From Sphingomonas hylomeconis (GTDB lineage Bacteria > Pseudomonadota > Alphaproteobacteria > Sphingomonadales > Sphingomonadaceae): DNA of 64,000 nt. Within the stretch, counting starts at the first letter, position 1. Every line of letters begins with the position of its first letter. Below, one piece after another: positions 26,782 through 35,946 of the stretch. The DNA lies in the NCBI RefSeq assembly GCF_025370105.1, contig NZ_JANQBK010000014.1, positions 1 to 64,000 on the forward strand, read 5' to 3'. A program made the position numbers and the translations under genes. The notes under the pieces are model-generated. The model ran no database searches and was not told the DNA's origin. It saw nothing but the letters and a program-made list of their open reading frames with translations.

Positions 26782-27915
26782 ATGACTGCAATTGCCACCA
26801 GCCATGTCGGCAGCCTGCCGCGCGGCCCCGAACTGACCCCGCTGCTGCTCGCGCGCGATGCGGGTGAACCCTATGATGCGGAAGCATTCGATATCGTCGT
26901 GCAGACGGCGGTTGATGCCGCGGTCGCCGCGCAGGTCGCGGCCGGCGTGACGATCGTCAGTGACGGCGAACTCGGCAAGGTCGGCTATTCGACCTATATC
27001 ATCGAGCGGCTTTCCGGGTTTGGCGGGCATAGCGAGCGCAAGCCGGCGCTGGATCTCGCGCCGCTGCCCGAATTGCGCCAGAAGCTTGCCGGGATCATGG
27101 GCGCGCAGGAATTCACCCGCGCGACCTGCATCGGGCCGGTCAAGCTGGTCGATCTGCAGCCGCTGCACGACGACATCCGACGCTTCCGGGAGGCGCTCGA
27201 TCGGCATGGTAAAGGCACGCGCGCCTTCCTGAATTCAGCATCACCAGGGCTGATCACCGCCTTCCAGGCAAACGCCTTCTATCCCAGCCACGATGCGTAT
27301 CTTGCCGATTTGGTGGAAGCGATGCGCCCGGAATATGAAGCGATCGCCGGTGCCGGGTTCGAACTGCAGCTCGATTGCCCCGATCTCGCCATGTCGCGCC
27401 ACACGGGCTACCAAGACATGGACGAGCCGGAATTCCTCCGCACGATCGAGGCGAACGTCGAGGCGCTCAACGCTGCCACCGCCAATATCCCGGCGGATCG
27501 CATGCGCATGCATATCTGCTGGGGCAACTACGAAGGTCCGCACGATCACGACATTCCGCTGGAGCGGATCATCGATATCGTGCTGAAGGCGCGACCATCG
27601 ACGATCCTGTTCGAGGCCGCCAATCCGCGCCACGAGCATGAATGGAAGGTGTGGCGCGATGCTAAATTGCCCGATGACACGATCCTCGCGCCGGGGCTGA
27701 TCGATACCTGTTCCAACTATATCGAGCATCCCGAGCTGGTCGCGCAACGTATCGAACGGTTCGCCGCCATCGTCGGCGCCGACCGCGTCGTGGCGAGCAC
27801 CGATTGCGGGTTCGGCACGTTTGCCGGCTATGGCAAGATCGATCCGGCGGTGACCTGGGCCAAATTGAGATCGTTGCGCGAAGGCGCGGACATCGCGGCA
27901 GCCCGGCTGGGCTGA
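26782..27915 (+). CDS. Core cobalamin-independent methionine synthase-like methyltransferase
   Basis: Single TIM-barrel protein of 377 residues matching the C-terminal catalytic half of MetE, without the N-terminal half. The zinc ligands of MetE are all present: H244 and C246 (MHICWGNY), E278 (LFEAANPR) and C342 (STDCGFG). Members transfer a methyl group from methyl-THF or a methyl-corrinoid to a thiol, or act as alkyl-thiol transferases. GAGGAAG precedes the ATG. It sits between an oxygenase operon and ligAB, with a THF-dependent O-demethylase nearby, so it may take methyl groups from methyl-THF to homocysteine. The acceptor is inferred. Confidence 0.85.
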   Translation: MTAIATSHVGSLPRGPELTPLLLARDAGEPYDAEAFDIVVQTAVDAAVAAQVAAGVTIVSDGELGKVGYSTYIIERLSGFGGHSERKPALDLAPLPELRQKLAGIMGAQEFTRATCIGPVKLVDLQPLHDDIRRFREALDRHGKGTRAFLNSASPGLITAFQANAFYPSHDAYLADLVEAMRPEYEAIAGAGFELQLDCPDLAMSRHTGYQDMDEPEFLRTIEANVEALNAATANIPADRMRMHICWGNYEGPHDHDIPLERIIDIVLKARPSTILFEAANPRHEHEWKVWRDAKLPDDTILAPGLIDTCSNYIEHPELVAQRIERFAAIVGADRVVASTDCGFGTFAGYGKIDPAVTWAKLRSLREGADIAAARLG

Positions 27916-27970
27916 ACCTCCGTACGATTGCGCCGATCGGCCTTGCCATCGTAACCTACCCGGGATAGTA

Positions 27971-27996
27971 ATTCGCATAAGCGAATAATTCGCATA
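27971..27996. promoter_or_regulatory. Candidate operator: ATTCGC palindrome with extra half-site
   Basis: ATTCGCATAAGCGAAT (27971-27986) has perfect 6-base arms, and ATTCGCATA recurs at 27988-27996. A second 16-bp palindrome of the same frame, ATTCTTGTATACGAAT, lies at 32965-32980 in the demethylase/metF promoter. The IclR protein encoded at 29975 is the likely binder, since IclR proteins use short palindromes in tandem. Inference. Confidence 0.5.
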
Positions 27997-28233
27997 TTGG
28001 AAAAGCTGGGAGGGGCGGTGCATTTCGACCGCATCAGTTTGGGCGATATCTTATGCTGCATAGTGGGCCATGTGCGGCATGGCTGACGGGTTTGCGCACG
28101 CAAGCGGCTTCGCCTCCTTGGTTCTCTTCATGGCCGGTGCGTCAAGCGAGCGCGTGTTCGATGCATCTCGGCCGTTGAAGACGGCCTCGCTGTCCGCCGA
28201 CCGCGTGATTCACGCACCCAATCTATTGCCACG

Positions 28234-28267
28234 TACCTACGGGCTGTCGCTCGGTTACGACTTCTAG
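28234..28267 (+). pseudogene. Remnant C-terminus of a TonB-dependent receptor
   Basis: The last codons before a TAG at 28265 read LLPRTYGLSLGYDF. Sphingomonad TonB receptors typically end with P-R-T-Y-G-x-x-x-x-Y-x-F, and the receptor ending at 18036 finishes PPRTYGARIGFRF. No receptor-like text precedes this tail in any frame. The simplest reading is a deletion that removed all but the end of a receptor gene once located upstream of ligA. Confidence 0.4.
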
Positions 28268-28277
28268 GAGGATCACG

Positions 28278-29939
<1,662 letters not shown>

Positions 29940-29974
29940 TCTGGTCGCGGCGTTCGTCCGCGGTATAAGCAGGC

Positions 29975-30724
29975 ATGGCAGACACTTCCGCGCCGGCGAC
30001 GGTCAAATCGGCAATCCGTACGCTCGATATCATCGAATATGTCGTCGCGCGGGCGCGGCCACTGATGGCGCAGGAGATCGCAAATGCGCTGGCCATCCCG
30101 GTCAGCAGCCTGTCCTATCTGCTCGTCACGCTAACCGAGCGCGGCTATCTGTTGCGCCAGGGGCGTCGCTACAGCGCCGGGCCGGGGCTGGAGCGGTTGC
30201 AGGCGCATGCCCCCGCTTTCACGTTGACGGAGACGGTCGCGCCGCTAGTGCGCACGCTGCGCATCCAGCTAAACGAGACATCCTCCTTCTTCGTCCGCCG
30301 CGGCTGGCAGGTCGAGGCGCTGGCGACCGAACCCAGCGAACATGCGCTGCGCTATGCCGTGCAGACCGGCGCGAATGCCCCGCTGCACGGCTTCTCGGCC
30401 GGCAAGGCGCTGCTGGCGGCGATGCTGGACGACGAGCTTGATCGCTATTTCGCGGAAAGCGAGCGCCGTGCCTTTACCGAGACGACGATCGTATCGGAGT
30501 CCGAACTCCGCGCCGATATCGCGCGGATTCGCGAGAGCGGCATCGCGCGGACGCGCGAGGAACATACGCCGGGCATCTATGGGCTGGGCCGGGTCGCCCG
30601 CATCGACGGCGAGGTGGTTGGTGCGTTCAGCGTTGCGATCCCGACGGTGCGGTTCGATGCCGAAGTCGAGCGACGCGCGACCGCTCTACTGATCAAGACC
30701 GCCGACCTGCTGGCACTGGGATAG
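29975..30724 (+). CDS. IclR-family transcriptional regulator
   Basis: Regulator of 249 residues: N-terminal winged helix (AIRTLDIIEYVV, then AQEIANALAIPVSSLSYLLVTLTERGYL) and C-terminal effector domain with the family signature LHGFSAGKALLAAM and GIARTREEHTPGIYGLGRV. IclR proteins in aromatic catabolism (PcaR/PobR/PcaU group) sense protocatechuate-like acids or their products. It lies directly after the ligAB set and converges on the O-demethylase gene. The 16-bp palindromes at 27971 and 32965 are its candidate targets. Confidence 0.92.
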   Translation: MADTSAPATVKSAIRTLDIIEYVVARARPLMAQEIANALAIPVSSLSYLLVTLTERGYLLRQGRRYSAGPGLERLQAHAPAFTLTETVAPLVRTLRIQLNETSSFFVRRGWQVEALATEPSEHALRYAVQTGANAPLHGFSAGKALLAAMLDDELDRYFAESERRAFTETTIVSESELRADIARIRESGIARTREEHTPGIYGLGRVARIDGEVVGAFSVAIPTVRFDAEVERRATALLIKTADLLALG

Positions 30725-30730
30725 CAAAAC

Positions 30731-30750
30731 GGGGGACATTCCTGTCCCCC
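30731..30750. terminator. Bidirectional terminator between iclR and the O-demethylase gene
   Basis: A perfect 8-bp stem (GGGGGACA with TGTCCCCC) and a 4-base loop lie between the two convergent stops. On the leftward strand the stem is followed by GTTTTG, a partial U tract, so it probably ends the leftward hydrolase/demethylase transcript as well as the rightward iclR one. Confidence 0.7.
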
Positions 30751-30777
30751 GCCGAGCTTTACGATATGATCGCCCGA

Positions 30778-32175
30778 TCAGACCGGCTGGCGGGTGCGCC
30801 AGCTGTCCGCATAGGCATCGCGGGCGACTTCCGAATACGGCACCGACGCGACGGTTGCGTGAATTTCCGTCTGGACGTGCTTCTCGACCGTCGGCTTGCG
30901 CGTGCCGCCATCGGGTTCGCCCCACAGCAACGTGACCTTGGTGCCGGGCTCGGCATATTTGGCGTCGAGCATGGCAAGCGTCAGCATCTTGCCCTCGTTC
31001 GCGCTGTAGCCGATCCAGGTCGAAACGCCGACGATCTCGCCGTCCACCAGCACCGAATCGTACGGATGCATGGAATAGACCGCCGAGGGGAATTCCATGT
31101 ATTTCGCGCGGTCGCCCTTCTGCAGCGCCGAACTGATGACGCGCAGCGCATCTTCGCTATCCAGCGCCAGCGTCACCTTCTTGCGGTGTGGCTGATCGGC
31201 CATCTTTTCCAACGCCTCGCGGCCGATGAAATCATGGTCGAACTTGACGAACGGTCCGTAGCCGAGGTCCCACGGTGTCAGGTAATAGCCTTCGACGCTG
31301 TCCGGCACGAAGCTCCCGCCGATCGATGCCTTGGCTTCGTAGGAATTGGCGCCGAGCCATTCGCGGTAGGGCTTCAGCGCTTCGCCGGTATAGGTGGCGG
31401 GCAGTGGGGAGGGGATCCAACCCGATTCAAGCGTGTTCGACGAATAGGTGCGGCCGCCGACCAGTGCCAAGCCGAAATCCTTCCCCGCAGCGATCAGTGC
31501 CTGCCGTACCGTTTCGCCATCCGCCCACGGGCCGAACAGTTCGTAGCCGGGCTGGCCGGCCATGCCGTGACGCAGTGCGCGCACCGTGCAGCCGGCGATC
31601 TCGATCGTCGTCATGTTGAAGAACTTCAGGTCCGGCGGGGTCTGCCCCATCGCCTGTTCCAGCGTCTTCATGGCGTTCGGCCCCTGTAGCTGGAAACGAT
31701 ACGACTTGCGGTTTTCCGGATCGGGGCGGACGGCGGTGCGCTCGTCACGCTCGGCCTTTACGTCCCACTTGCCGCTCTGCGCGTGATATTCGACCCATTC
31801 GATCACCGGCGCACGACCGACCAGATTGAAGCGATTCTCTTCGAGATAGAACAGGATCACGTCGCCGATGACATAGCCATCGGGCGTGACCGGCACGAAC
31901 TGCTTGGCGCGGTCCGGCACGAAGCCCTTGAAGCTGTTCACGCCGAGATGGTTGAGCATCGCGAACGCATCCGGGCCCGAAACTTCGAGATCCACCATGT
32001 GGTAAGACTGATTGAACAGCACGCAGGTCTTGGACCAAGCCATCTGCTCGTCACGCCAGTTCGAATATTCCGCCGGGACGCCGGGATAAGCGTTGGGGCC
32101 GGTCCGCTGGTTGCGCAGTAGCTCGACGATGTCGCCGCTGTCGGAAAGAATGCTTTCCAGGCTTTTGTCAGTCAC
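30778..32175 (-). CDS. Tetrahydrofolate-dependent aryl O-demethylase (LigM/DesA family)
   Basis: GcvT-like enzyme of 465 residues that moves the methyl group of a methoxy-aromatic (vanillate, syringate or 3-O-methylgallate type) to tetrahydrofolate. Its text closely follows Sphingobium LigM from memory: VELLRNQRTG, EYSNWRDEQMAW, HMVDL, AKQFVPVTPDGYVIGD, RHGMAGQPGYELFGPW, SNTLESGWIPSPLPA, YGPFVKFDHDFIGREAL and LLWGEPDGGTRK. The start is GTG at 32175 with AGAGGAG eight bases upstream; a much longer in-frame extension overlaps the next gene and is not real. Divergent metF-purU-folB supply and recycle the folate. LigM versus DesA cannot be decided by eye. Confidence 0.93.
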   Translation of the reverse strand: MTDKSLESILSDSGDIVELLRNQRTGPNAYPGVPAEYSNWRDEQMAWSKTCVLFNQSYHMVDLEVSGPDAFAMLNHLGVNSFKGFVPDRAKQFVPVTPDGYVIGDVILFYLEENRFNLVGRAPVIEWVEYHAQSGKWDVKAERDERTAVRPDPENRKSYRFQLQGPNAMKTLEQAMGQTPPDLKFFNMTTIEIAGCTVRALRHGMAGQPGYELFGPWADGETVRQALIAAGKDFGLALVGGRTYSSNTLESGWIPSPLPATYTGEALKPYREWLGANSYEAKASIGGSFVPDSVEGYYLTPWDLGYGPFVKFDHDFIGREALEKMADQPHRKKVTLALDSEDALRVISSALQKGDRAKYMEFPSAVYSMHPYDSVLVDGEIVGVSTWIGYSANEGKMLTLAMLDAKYAEPGTKVTLLWGEPDGGTRKPTVEKHVQTEIHATVASVPYSEVARDAYADSWRTRQPV

Positions 32176-32203
32176 GAAATCTGCTCCTCTTTCAATTTCA
32201 TCG

Positions 32204-32935
32204 TTATCGGTCGGAAACGGGGTCGGTATAAGGGCGTAGGGCCAGCCAGTCGGCGATCGCATCGTTGACGGCATCGGGCGCCTCGGCAGGGAGCATATGG
32301 CCGGCGCCGGGAATAACGCGCAGCCCCGCACCCGGGATCGCCGCGGCGATCTGCTCGTGTTGCGCAGGCGGGCTCCAGGCATCCTCGGTGCCGACCATAA
32401 CGAGCGTCGGGCAGCGGATCGTCGGCAGCAAAGATGCGACCTCCGGGCGACCGAGCAAAGCGGCGATCTGCGCCGCGAATGTATCGACGCCGGCATCGAC
32501 GCACATCTCGTGCAACGGCCCGATCAGCGCCATATCGTCGGCGCGGTCGGGCGCGACCATTCCCGGCAGCCAGTGATCGACCAGAGTCTCTGCCCCCCAC
32601 GTGCGGCCGAGCTGCAGCAGAGCGTGCCGCTTTGGTGCTTCGCCGGGGCGCCGTTCGTGCACGCCCGTGCTGACCAGCGCCAGTCGCTCGATCCTATCGG
32701 GCGCAAGTCGCATCATCTCCAGCGCGACCCGCCCACCCATCGAATGGCCGAGCAACGATATTCGCGGCGGGGCGGCGTCCAGCGCGATCCGCGCCATCTT
32801 CACCAGATCATCAACCTCGCCAAACCCGTCGATCGCCACGGCGTTCGGAAAACGGTCGCGTTGCGCGGCGAACATGCGTGCGTCGCACAGCAGCCCGGGA
32901 AGCATCAGCAATGGTGCTACCGCAGTGCCCTGCAT
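32204..32935 (-). CDS. Alpha/beta hydrolase co-transcribed with the O-demethylase
   Basis: Esterase or C-C hydrolase of 243 residues with a standard alpha/beta fold: LLMLPGLLCDARMF (oxyanion strand), nucleophile S65 in LLGHSMGGRV, acid Asp in VGTEDAWSPP and His in IPGAGHMLPAEAP. The ATG at 32935 is preceded by GGAG at five bases. The gene ends 28 bases before the demethylase start, so they form a two-gene leftward operon from the promoter shared with metF. It may release a methoxy-aromatic acid from an ester, which would feed the demethylase; that role is a guess. Confidence 0.82.
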   Translation of the reverse strand: MQGTAVAPLLMLPGLLCDARMFAAQRDRFPNAVAIDGFGEVDDLVKMARIALDAAPPRISLLGHSMGGRVALEMMRLAPDRIERLALVSTGVHERRPGEAPKRHALLQLGRTWGAETLVDHWLPGMVAPDRADDMALIGPLHEMCVDAGVDTFAAQIAALLGRPEVASLLPTIRCPTLVMVGTEDAWSPPAQHEQIAAAIPGAGLRVIPGAGHMLPAEAPDAVNDAIADWLALRPYTDPVSDR

Positions 32936-32964
32936 ACCCACTCCGTTATTCGCGTCTCTGAAAT

Positions 32965-32980
32965 ATTCTTGTATACGAAT
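32965..32980. promoter_or_regulatory. Candidate operator in the demethylase/metF divergent promoter
   Basis: ATTCTTGTATACGAAT has the same 16-bp frame as ATTCGCATAAGCGAAT upstream of ligA: outer ATTC/GAAT arms, central TA and C at position 12 agree. It lies midway between the divergent starts at 32935 and 33061, so one bound regulator could control both directions. IclR (29975-30724) is the candidate. Confidence 0.5.
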
Positions 32981-33060
32981 TCTTTATCGTCCGTTATCTC
33001 TGTGGCAAGCAAAAAGAACGTGTTCGTCGAAAGCAGCCGGAACGGCGGGAGTGGAGGATC

Positions 33061-33942
33061 ATGCATATCAGCAACGCGCTACACCCTGCCTGGGAGCAGC
33101 CGGTGCCCGGGGTGTTGACCGATGGCTATTCGCTCGAGATGACCGCCAAGGATGTGGATGCCTTGCGCGCCGCGGCGCCCCGCATCGCACCGGACACGCC
33201 GGTTGCGATCACGTTCCTGCCGGGCGAGACGATGGCGGCGCGCATCGATGCTGCAGTACTGGTGCGGTCGCTGGGGTTCGAGCCGATGCCGCATCTCTCC
33301 GCGCGGCGCATCGCCTCGCATGAAGAACTCGAAACGATCGTCGCGCGTACCACCGCGGAAGCGGGGGCCACGCGGATGTTCCTGGTGGCCGGTGATCCGC
33401 CGGTACCTGCCGGGCCATTTTCCGATACGCTGTCGCTGCTACGCACCGGGCTGTTCGAGCGCCACGGCATCAAGGCGATCGGCATTGCCGGGCATCCCGA
33501 CGGCCATCCGGCAATGACCGGCGAGGAGCTGTGGCGTACGCTGGTGGAGAAGCAGGCCGAGATCCACAGTCGCGACATGGCGATGCTTATCGTCACGCAA
33601 TTCGGCTTCGATGCCGATCCGTTCCTTGCCTGGCTCGGCGAACTGCGTCGCCGCGGCATCGATGTGCCGGTGCGGATCGGAGTGCCTGGGCCTGCGGGCA
33701 TCAAGACGCTGTTACGGTTCGCGGCACATTGCGGCGTGGGCGCCTCCGCCAGCGTGATGGCGAAATATGGTGTGTCACTGTCGCGCCTGCTCGGTGCGGC
33801 AGGGCCCGACAAGCTGGTCGCCGCTTTCGCTGCCGGCCTTACCCCGGCGCATGGCCCGGTGCGGCTCCATTTCTATCCCTTTGGCGGGCTGGAACGCACG
33901 GTCGACTGGATCGGTGAATATGGCATGCGCCGCGCGCGCTGA
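33061..33942 (+). CDS. metF: Methylenetetrahydrofolate reductase-like protein
   Basis: Flavoprotein of 293 residues of the MetF barrel family, interconverting methyl-THF and methylene-THF. The N-terminal catalytic Glu is seen in YSLEMTAKD (usually E-F-F-P-P). LVAGDPPVPAG replaces the usual L-R-G-D loop, and IGIAGHPDGHPAM matches the folate-side loop. The C-terminal HFYPFGGLERTVDWIGEY is the family end. The loops differ from housekeeping MetF, which fits a catabolic paralogue working in the oxidative direction with the O-demethylase, as in Sphingobium lig clusters. The start has GGAGTGGAGG before ATG. purU follows 33 bases on. Confidence 0.88.
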   Translation: MHISNALHPAWEQPVPGVLTDGYSLEMTAKDVDALRAAAPRIAPDTPVAITFLPGETMAARIDAAVLVRSLGFEPMPHLSARRIASHEELETIVARTTAEAGATRMFLVAGDPPVPAGPFSDTLSLLRTGLFERHGIKAIGIAGHPDGHPAMTGEELWRTLVEKQAEIHSRDMAMLIVTQFGFDADPFLAWLGELRRRGIDVPVRIGVPGPAGIKTLLRFAAHCGVGASASVMAKYGVSLSRLLGAAGPDKLVAAFAAGLTPAHGPVRLHFYPFGGLERTVDWIGEYGMRRAR

Positions 33943-33975
33943 GGCGCCGATATGATGAGATCCCAGGAGGACGGT

Positions 33976-34836
33976 TTGACGGATATTTGCACTTTGACGC
34001 TGTCGTGCGACGATCGGCCGGGGTTGGTCGCGACGGTGGCGACGTTCCTGGCGTCGCACGGCGGCAACATCCTGGACGCGCAGCAGTTCGATGATCTGCA
34101 GACCAAACGCTTCTTCATGCGCGTGGTATTCGCGCTGGCCGATCCGGCAATCACGATCGATACGATCCGTGAAGGCTTCGCGGCGGTCGGCGCGGAATAC
34201 GGAATGTACTGGACTCTGCGCGGCGCGGCCGACCGGCAGCGGGTGCTGCTGCTCGTGTCGAAGTTCGATCATTGCTTGGGCGATCTGCTGTATCGGCGGC
34301 GCATCGGCGAGCTCGACATGGATGTGGTCGGCATCGTCTCCAATCATCCGCAGACCGCGCTGCAGACGACGATGATCGGCGACATCCCCTATCACTATCT
34401 GCCGGTGACGCGTGATACCAAGCCCCAGCAGGAAGCGCAGATCAAGGCGATCGTCACCGATACCGGAACGGATCTAGTGGTGCTGGCGCGCTACATGCAG
34501 ATCCTGTCCGACGACATGGCCGGGTTCCTGTCAGGCCGCTGCATCAACATCCATCACAGTTTCCTTCCCGGCTTCAAGGGCGCCAAACCTTACCATCAGG
34601 CGCACGAGCGCGGCGTGAAGATGATCGGCGCCACCGCGCATTACGTCACCGCCGATCTCGATGAGGGGCCGATCATCGCACAGGATGTCGAGCCGATCAG
34701 CCATGCCGACACCGCCGATGACCTGGTTCGCAAGGGGCGCGATATCGAACGGCGCGTGTTGGCCGCAGCGGTGACCTATCACCTCGGCGATCGCGTGCTG
34801 CTCAACGGCTCGCGCACCGTGGTCTTCCGGAACTGA
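33976..34836 (+). CDS. purU: Formyltetrahydrofolate deformylase
   Basis: Hydrolyses 10-formyl-THF to THF and formate, returning folate to the demethylase. The 286 residues comprise an N-terminal ACT domain ([25 protein letters not shown]) and a formyltransferase-fold domain with the Asn/His/Asp set in [12 protein letters not shown] and [14 protein letters not shown] chose the TTG at 33976 because AGGAGG lies five bases upstream; ATG at 33952 or 33955 would add seven or eight residues without a good ribosome-binding site. It sits between metF and folB, so its role here is probably methyl-group disposal rather than purine balance. Confidence 0.92.
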   Translation: MTDICTLTLSCDDRPGLVATVATFLASHGGNILDAQQFDDLQTKRFFMRVVFALADPAITIDTIREGFAAVGAEYGMYWTLRGAADRQRVLLLVSKFDHCLGDLLYRRRIGELDMDVVGIVSNHPQTALQTTMIGDIPYHYLPVTRDTKPQQEAQIKAIVTDTGTDLVVLARYMQILSDDMAGFLSGRCINIHHSFLPGFKGAKPYHQAHERGVKMIGATAHYVTADLDEGPIIAQDVEPISHADTADDLVRKGRDIERRVLAAAVTYHLGDRVLLNGSRTVVFRN

Positions 34837-34841
34837 TCGCG

Positions 34842-35312
34842 TTGCCGCGGATCGAGGACAAGGCGGCTGGGCGGACGCGCGGCAACGAGACCGTCCTGCG
34901 CGGCGCGTTTCCGCAGGTCGCATTCCTGTGCGTCGGCATTCGCGAGCTGACGGTGATGGCCGATATCGGCGTACATCCCCACGAGATCGGCCGGCGTCAG
35001 CCGCTGGTCGTCACGGCGGTGCTGTGGATCGATCCGGTCGCGAACGACACGATCGATGCCACGATTGACTACCGCGATATCGCTGCGGCGGCCGAGACGC
35101 TGGCCGCCCAACGCATCGCGCTGATCGAGACGTTTGCGCATCGGCTGGCGGAGGCCTGTCTGGTGTTGCCGACCGTGCGTCGGGCGCAGGTGACGATCGA
35201 CAAGCCGCAGGCTTTGCCGTCCGGAGTTGCATCGGTGACGACGATGCTTGACCGTGTGGCGCCGCCGGTCGCGGCGGGGGCGCAGAGTTGCATGGTGGGG
35301 GAAGATGCCTAG
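34842..35312 (+). CDS. folB: Dihydroneopterin aldolase
   Basis: Folate-biosynthesis aldolase producing 6-hydroxymethyl-dihydropterin. The fold runs from VAFLCVGIRELTVMADIGVHPHE (with the conserved Glu) to VTIDKPQALPSGVASVTT (with the conserved Lys). The whole frame is 156 residues, about 25 longer at the N-terminus than typical FolB. The only available start is a TTG at 34842, 5 bases after purU, with no clear ribosome-binding site, so translation may rely on coupling. A folB copy at the end of an O-demethylation operon suggests extra folate supply for the catabolic load. Confidence 0.88.
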   Translation: MPRIEDKAAGRTRGNETVLRGAFPQVAFLCVGIRELTVMADIGVHPHEIGRRQPLVVTAVLWIDPVANDTIDATIDYRDIAAAAETLAAQRIALIETFAHRLAEACLVLPTVRRAQVTIDKPQALPSGVASVTTMLDRVAPPVAAGAQSCMVGEDA

Positions 35313-35505
35313 CCGGCTCGGAAGCGCCGCCTAGCCGCACAGCCATCCGCGCGGTTGGACTACAGCGGGGGGCGTCGCTGCGTCGCGCTCGGCGGTCTCG
35401 GCTTGGTCGAGCTGGAGTCGGGGCATATCGCGCTGTTGTGCGAGCGGCATGGCATTCTCTGCGTATCGCAGGACTTGCACGGCTGCCGGCCCTGTATCGG
35501 GGCGG

Positions 35506-35946
35506 CTAGTAGCTTATCGTCACCGTGATCGTGTCGTTATAGCTACCGGCAGTCACTTGCTGACGCTTCAAGATCTTTCCATAGACCGGCTGACTGATCG
35601 AGGTCCCTTGCACGGTGACCGTCTGAGATCCCCCCATGCCATCTCCCCAGATCGTGTTGCGCTGGGGATCGGCATATAGTCCGTAGATCAGCTGACTGAT
35701 CCCGTTGGTCATCATGCGGTCGAGCGATGGTCCGCTCCGCGCAAGGATCACGGTCGCGGTGACCGGCTCGTCGCAGGCGAGCTGGATGCTGCCGGTGCCG
35801 TTGGTATCGACATCGCGCAACGGATCATAAGCACCGAAGCTTATTCCGGGGGACGTGACCGAGCAACTTGCAGCGAGCGCGGACGGGCCGACGACGCCTG
35901 CGATCACCGCAACGGTACCGCGGAGCAGAATATTCCAATCGATCAC
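35506..35946 (-). CDS. Spore coat U-domain pilus subunit (distal)
   Basis: Secreted beta-rich subunit of 146 residues with one SCPU domain. A signal peptide ends near PSALA (residue 25). The domain has the typical paired Cys (ASCSVTSPGISFGAYDP and LACDEPV), the GLYADPQRNTIWGDG loop and the closing SYNDTITVTISY with an aromatic C-terminus for donor-strand exchange. Its start codon overlaps the usher stop by four bases, and it is the last of four genes. By analogy with Csu-type pili the subunit after the usher is often the tip, but this one has only a single domain. Confidence 0.88.
   Translation of the reverse strand: MIDWNILLRGTVAVIAGVVGPSALAASCSVTSPGISFGAYDPLRDVDTNGTGSIQLACDEPVTATVILARSGPSLDRMMTNGISQLIYGLYADPQRNTIWGDGMGGSQTVTVQGTSISQPVYGKILKRQQVTAGSYNDTITVTISY

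Larger units (their letters stand above)
27916..28277. other. Intergenic region upstream of ligA
   Basis: The 362 bases hold a cluster of ATTCGCATA/GCGAAT elements (27971-27996) and, at the right end, the apparent C-terminal tail of a TonB receptor reading frame (28234-28267). The ligA ribosome-binding site AGGAG is at 28266-28270. A 65-codon frame (28070-28267) covers most of the right half, but only its tail looks like protein. Confidence 0.6.

Noticed and set aside
28070..28233. 65-codon frame upstream of ligA as a gene
   Set aside because: Only the last dozen or so residues resemble a protein family; the rest has no ribosome-binding site and no recognisable text.
32176..32496. N-terminal extension of the O-demethylase to an upstream ATG
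   Set aside because: It overlaps the neighbouring hydrolase gene, is Arg-rich, and the GTG at 32175 has a strong ribosome-binding site and matches LigM length.
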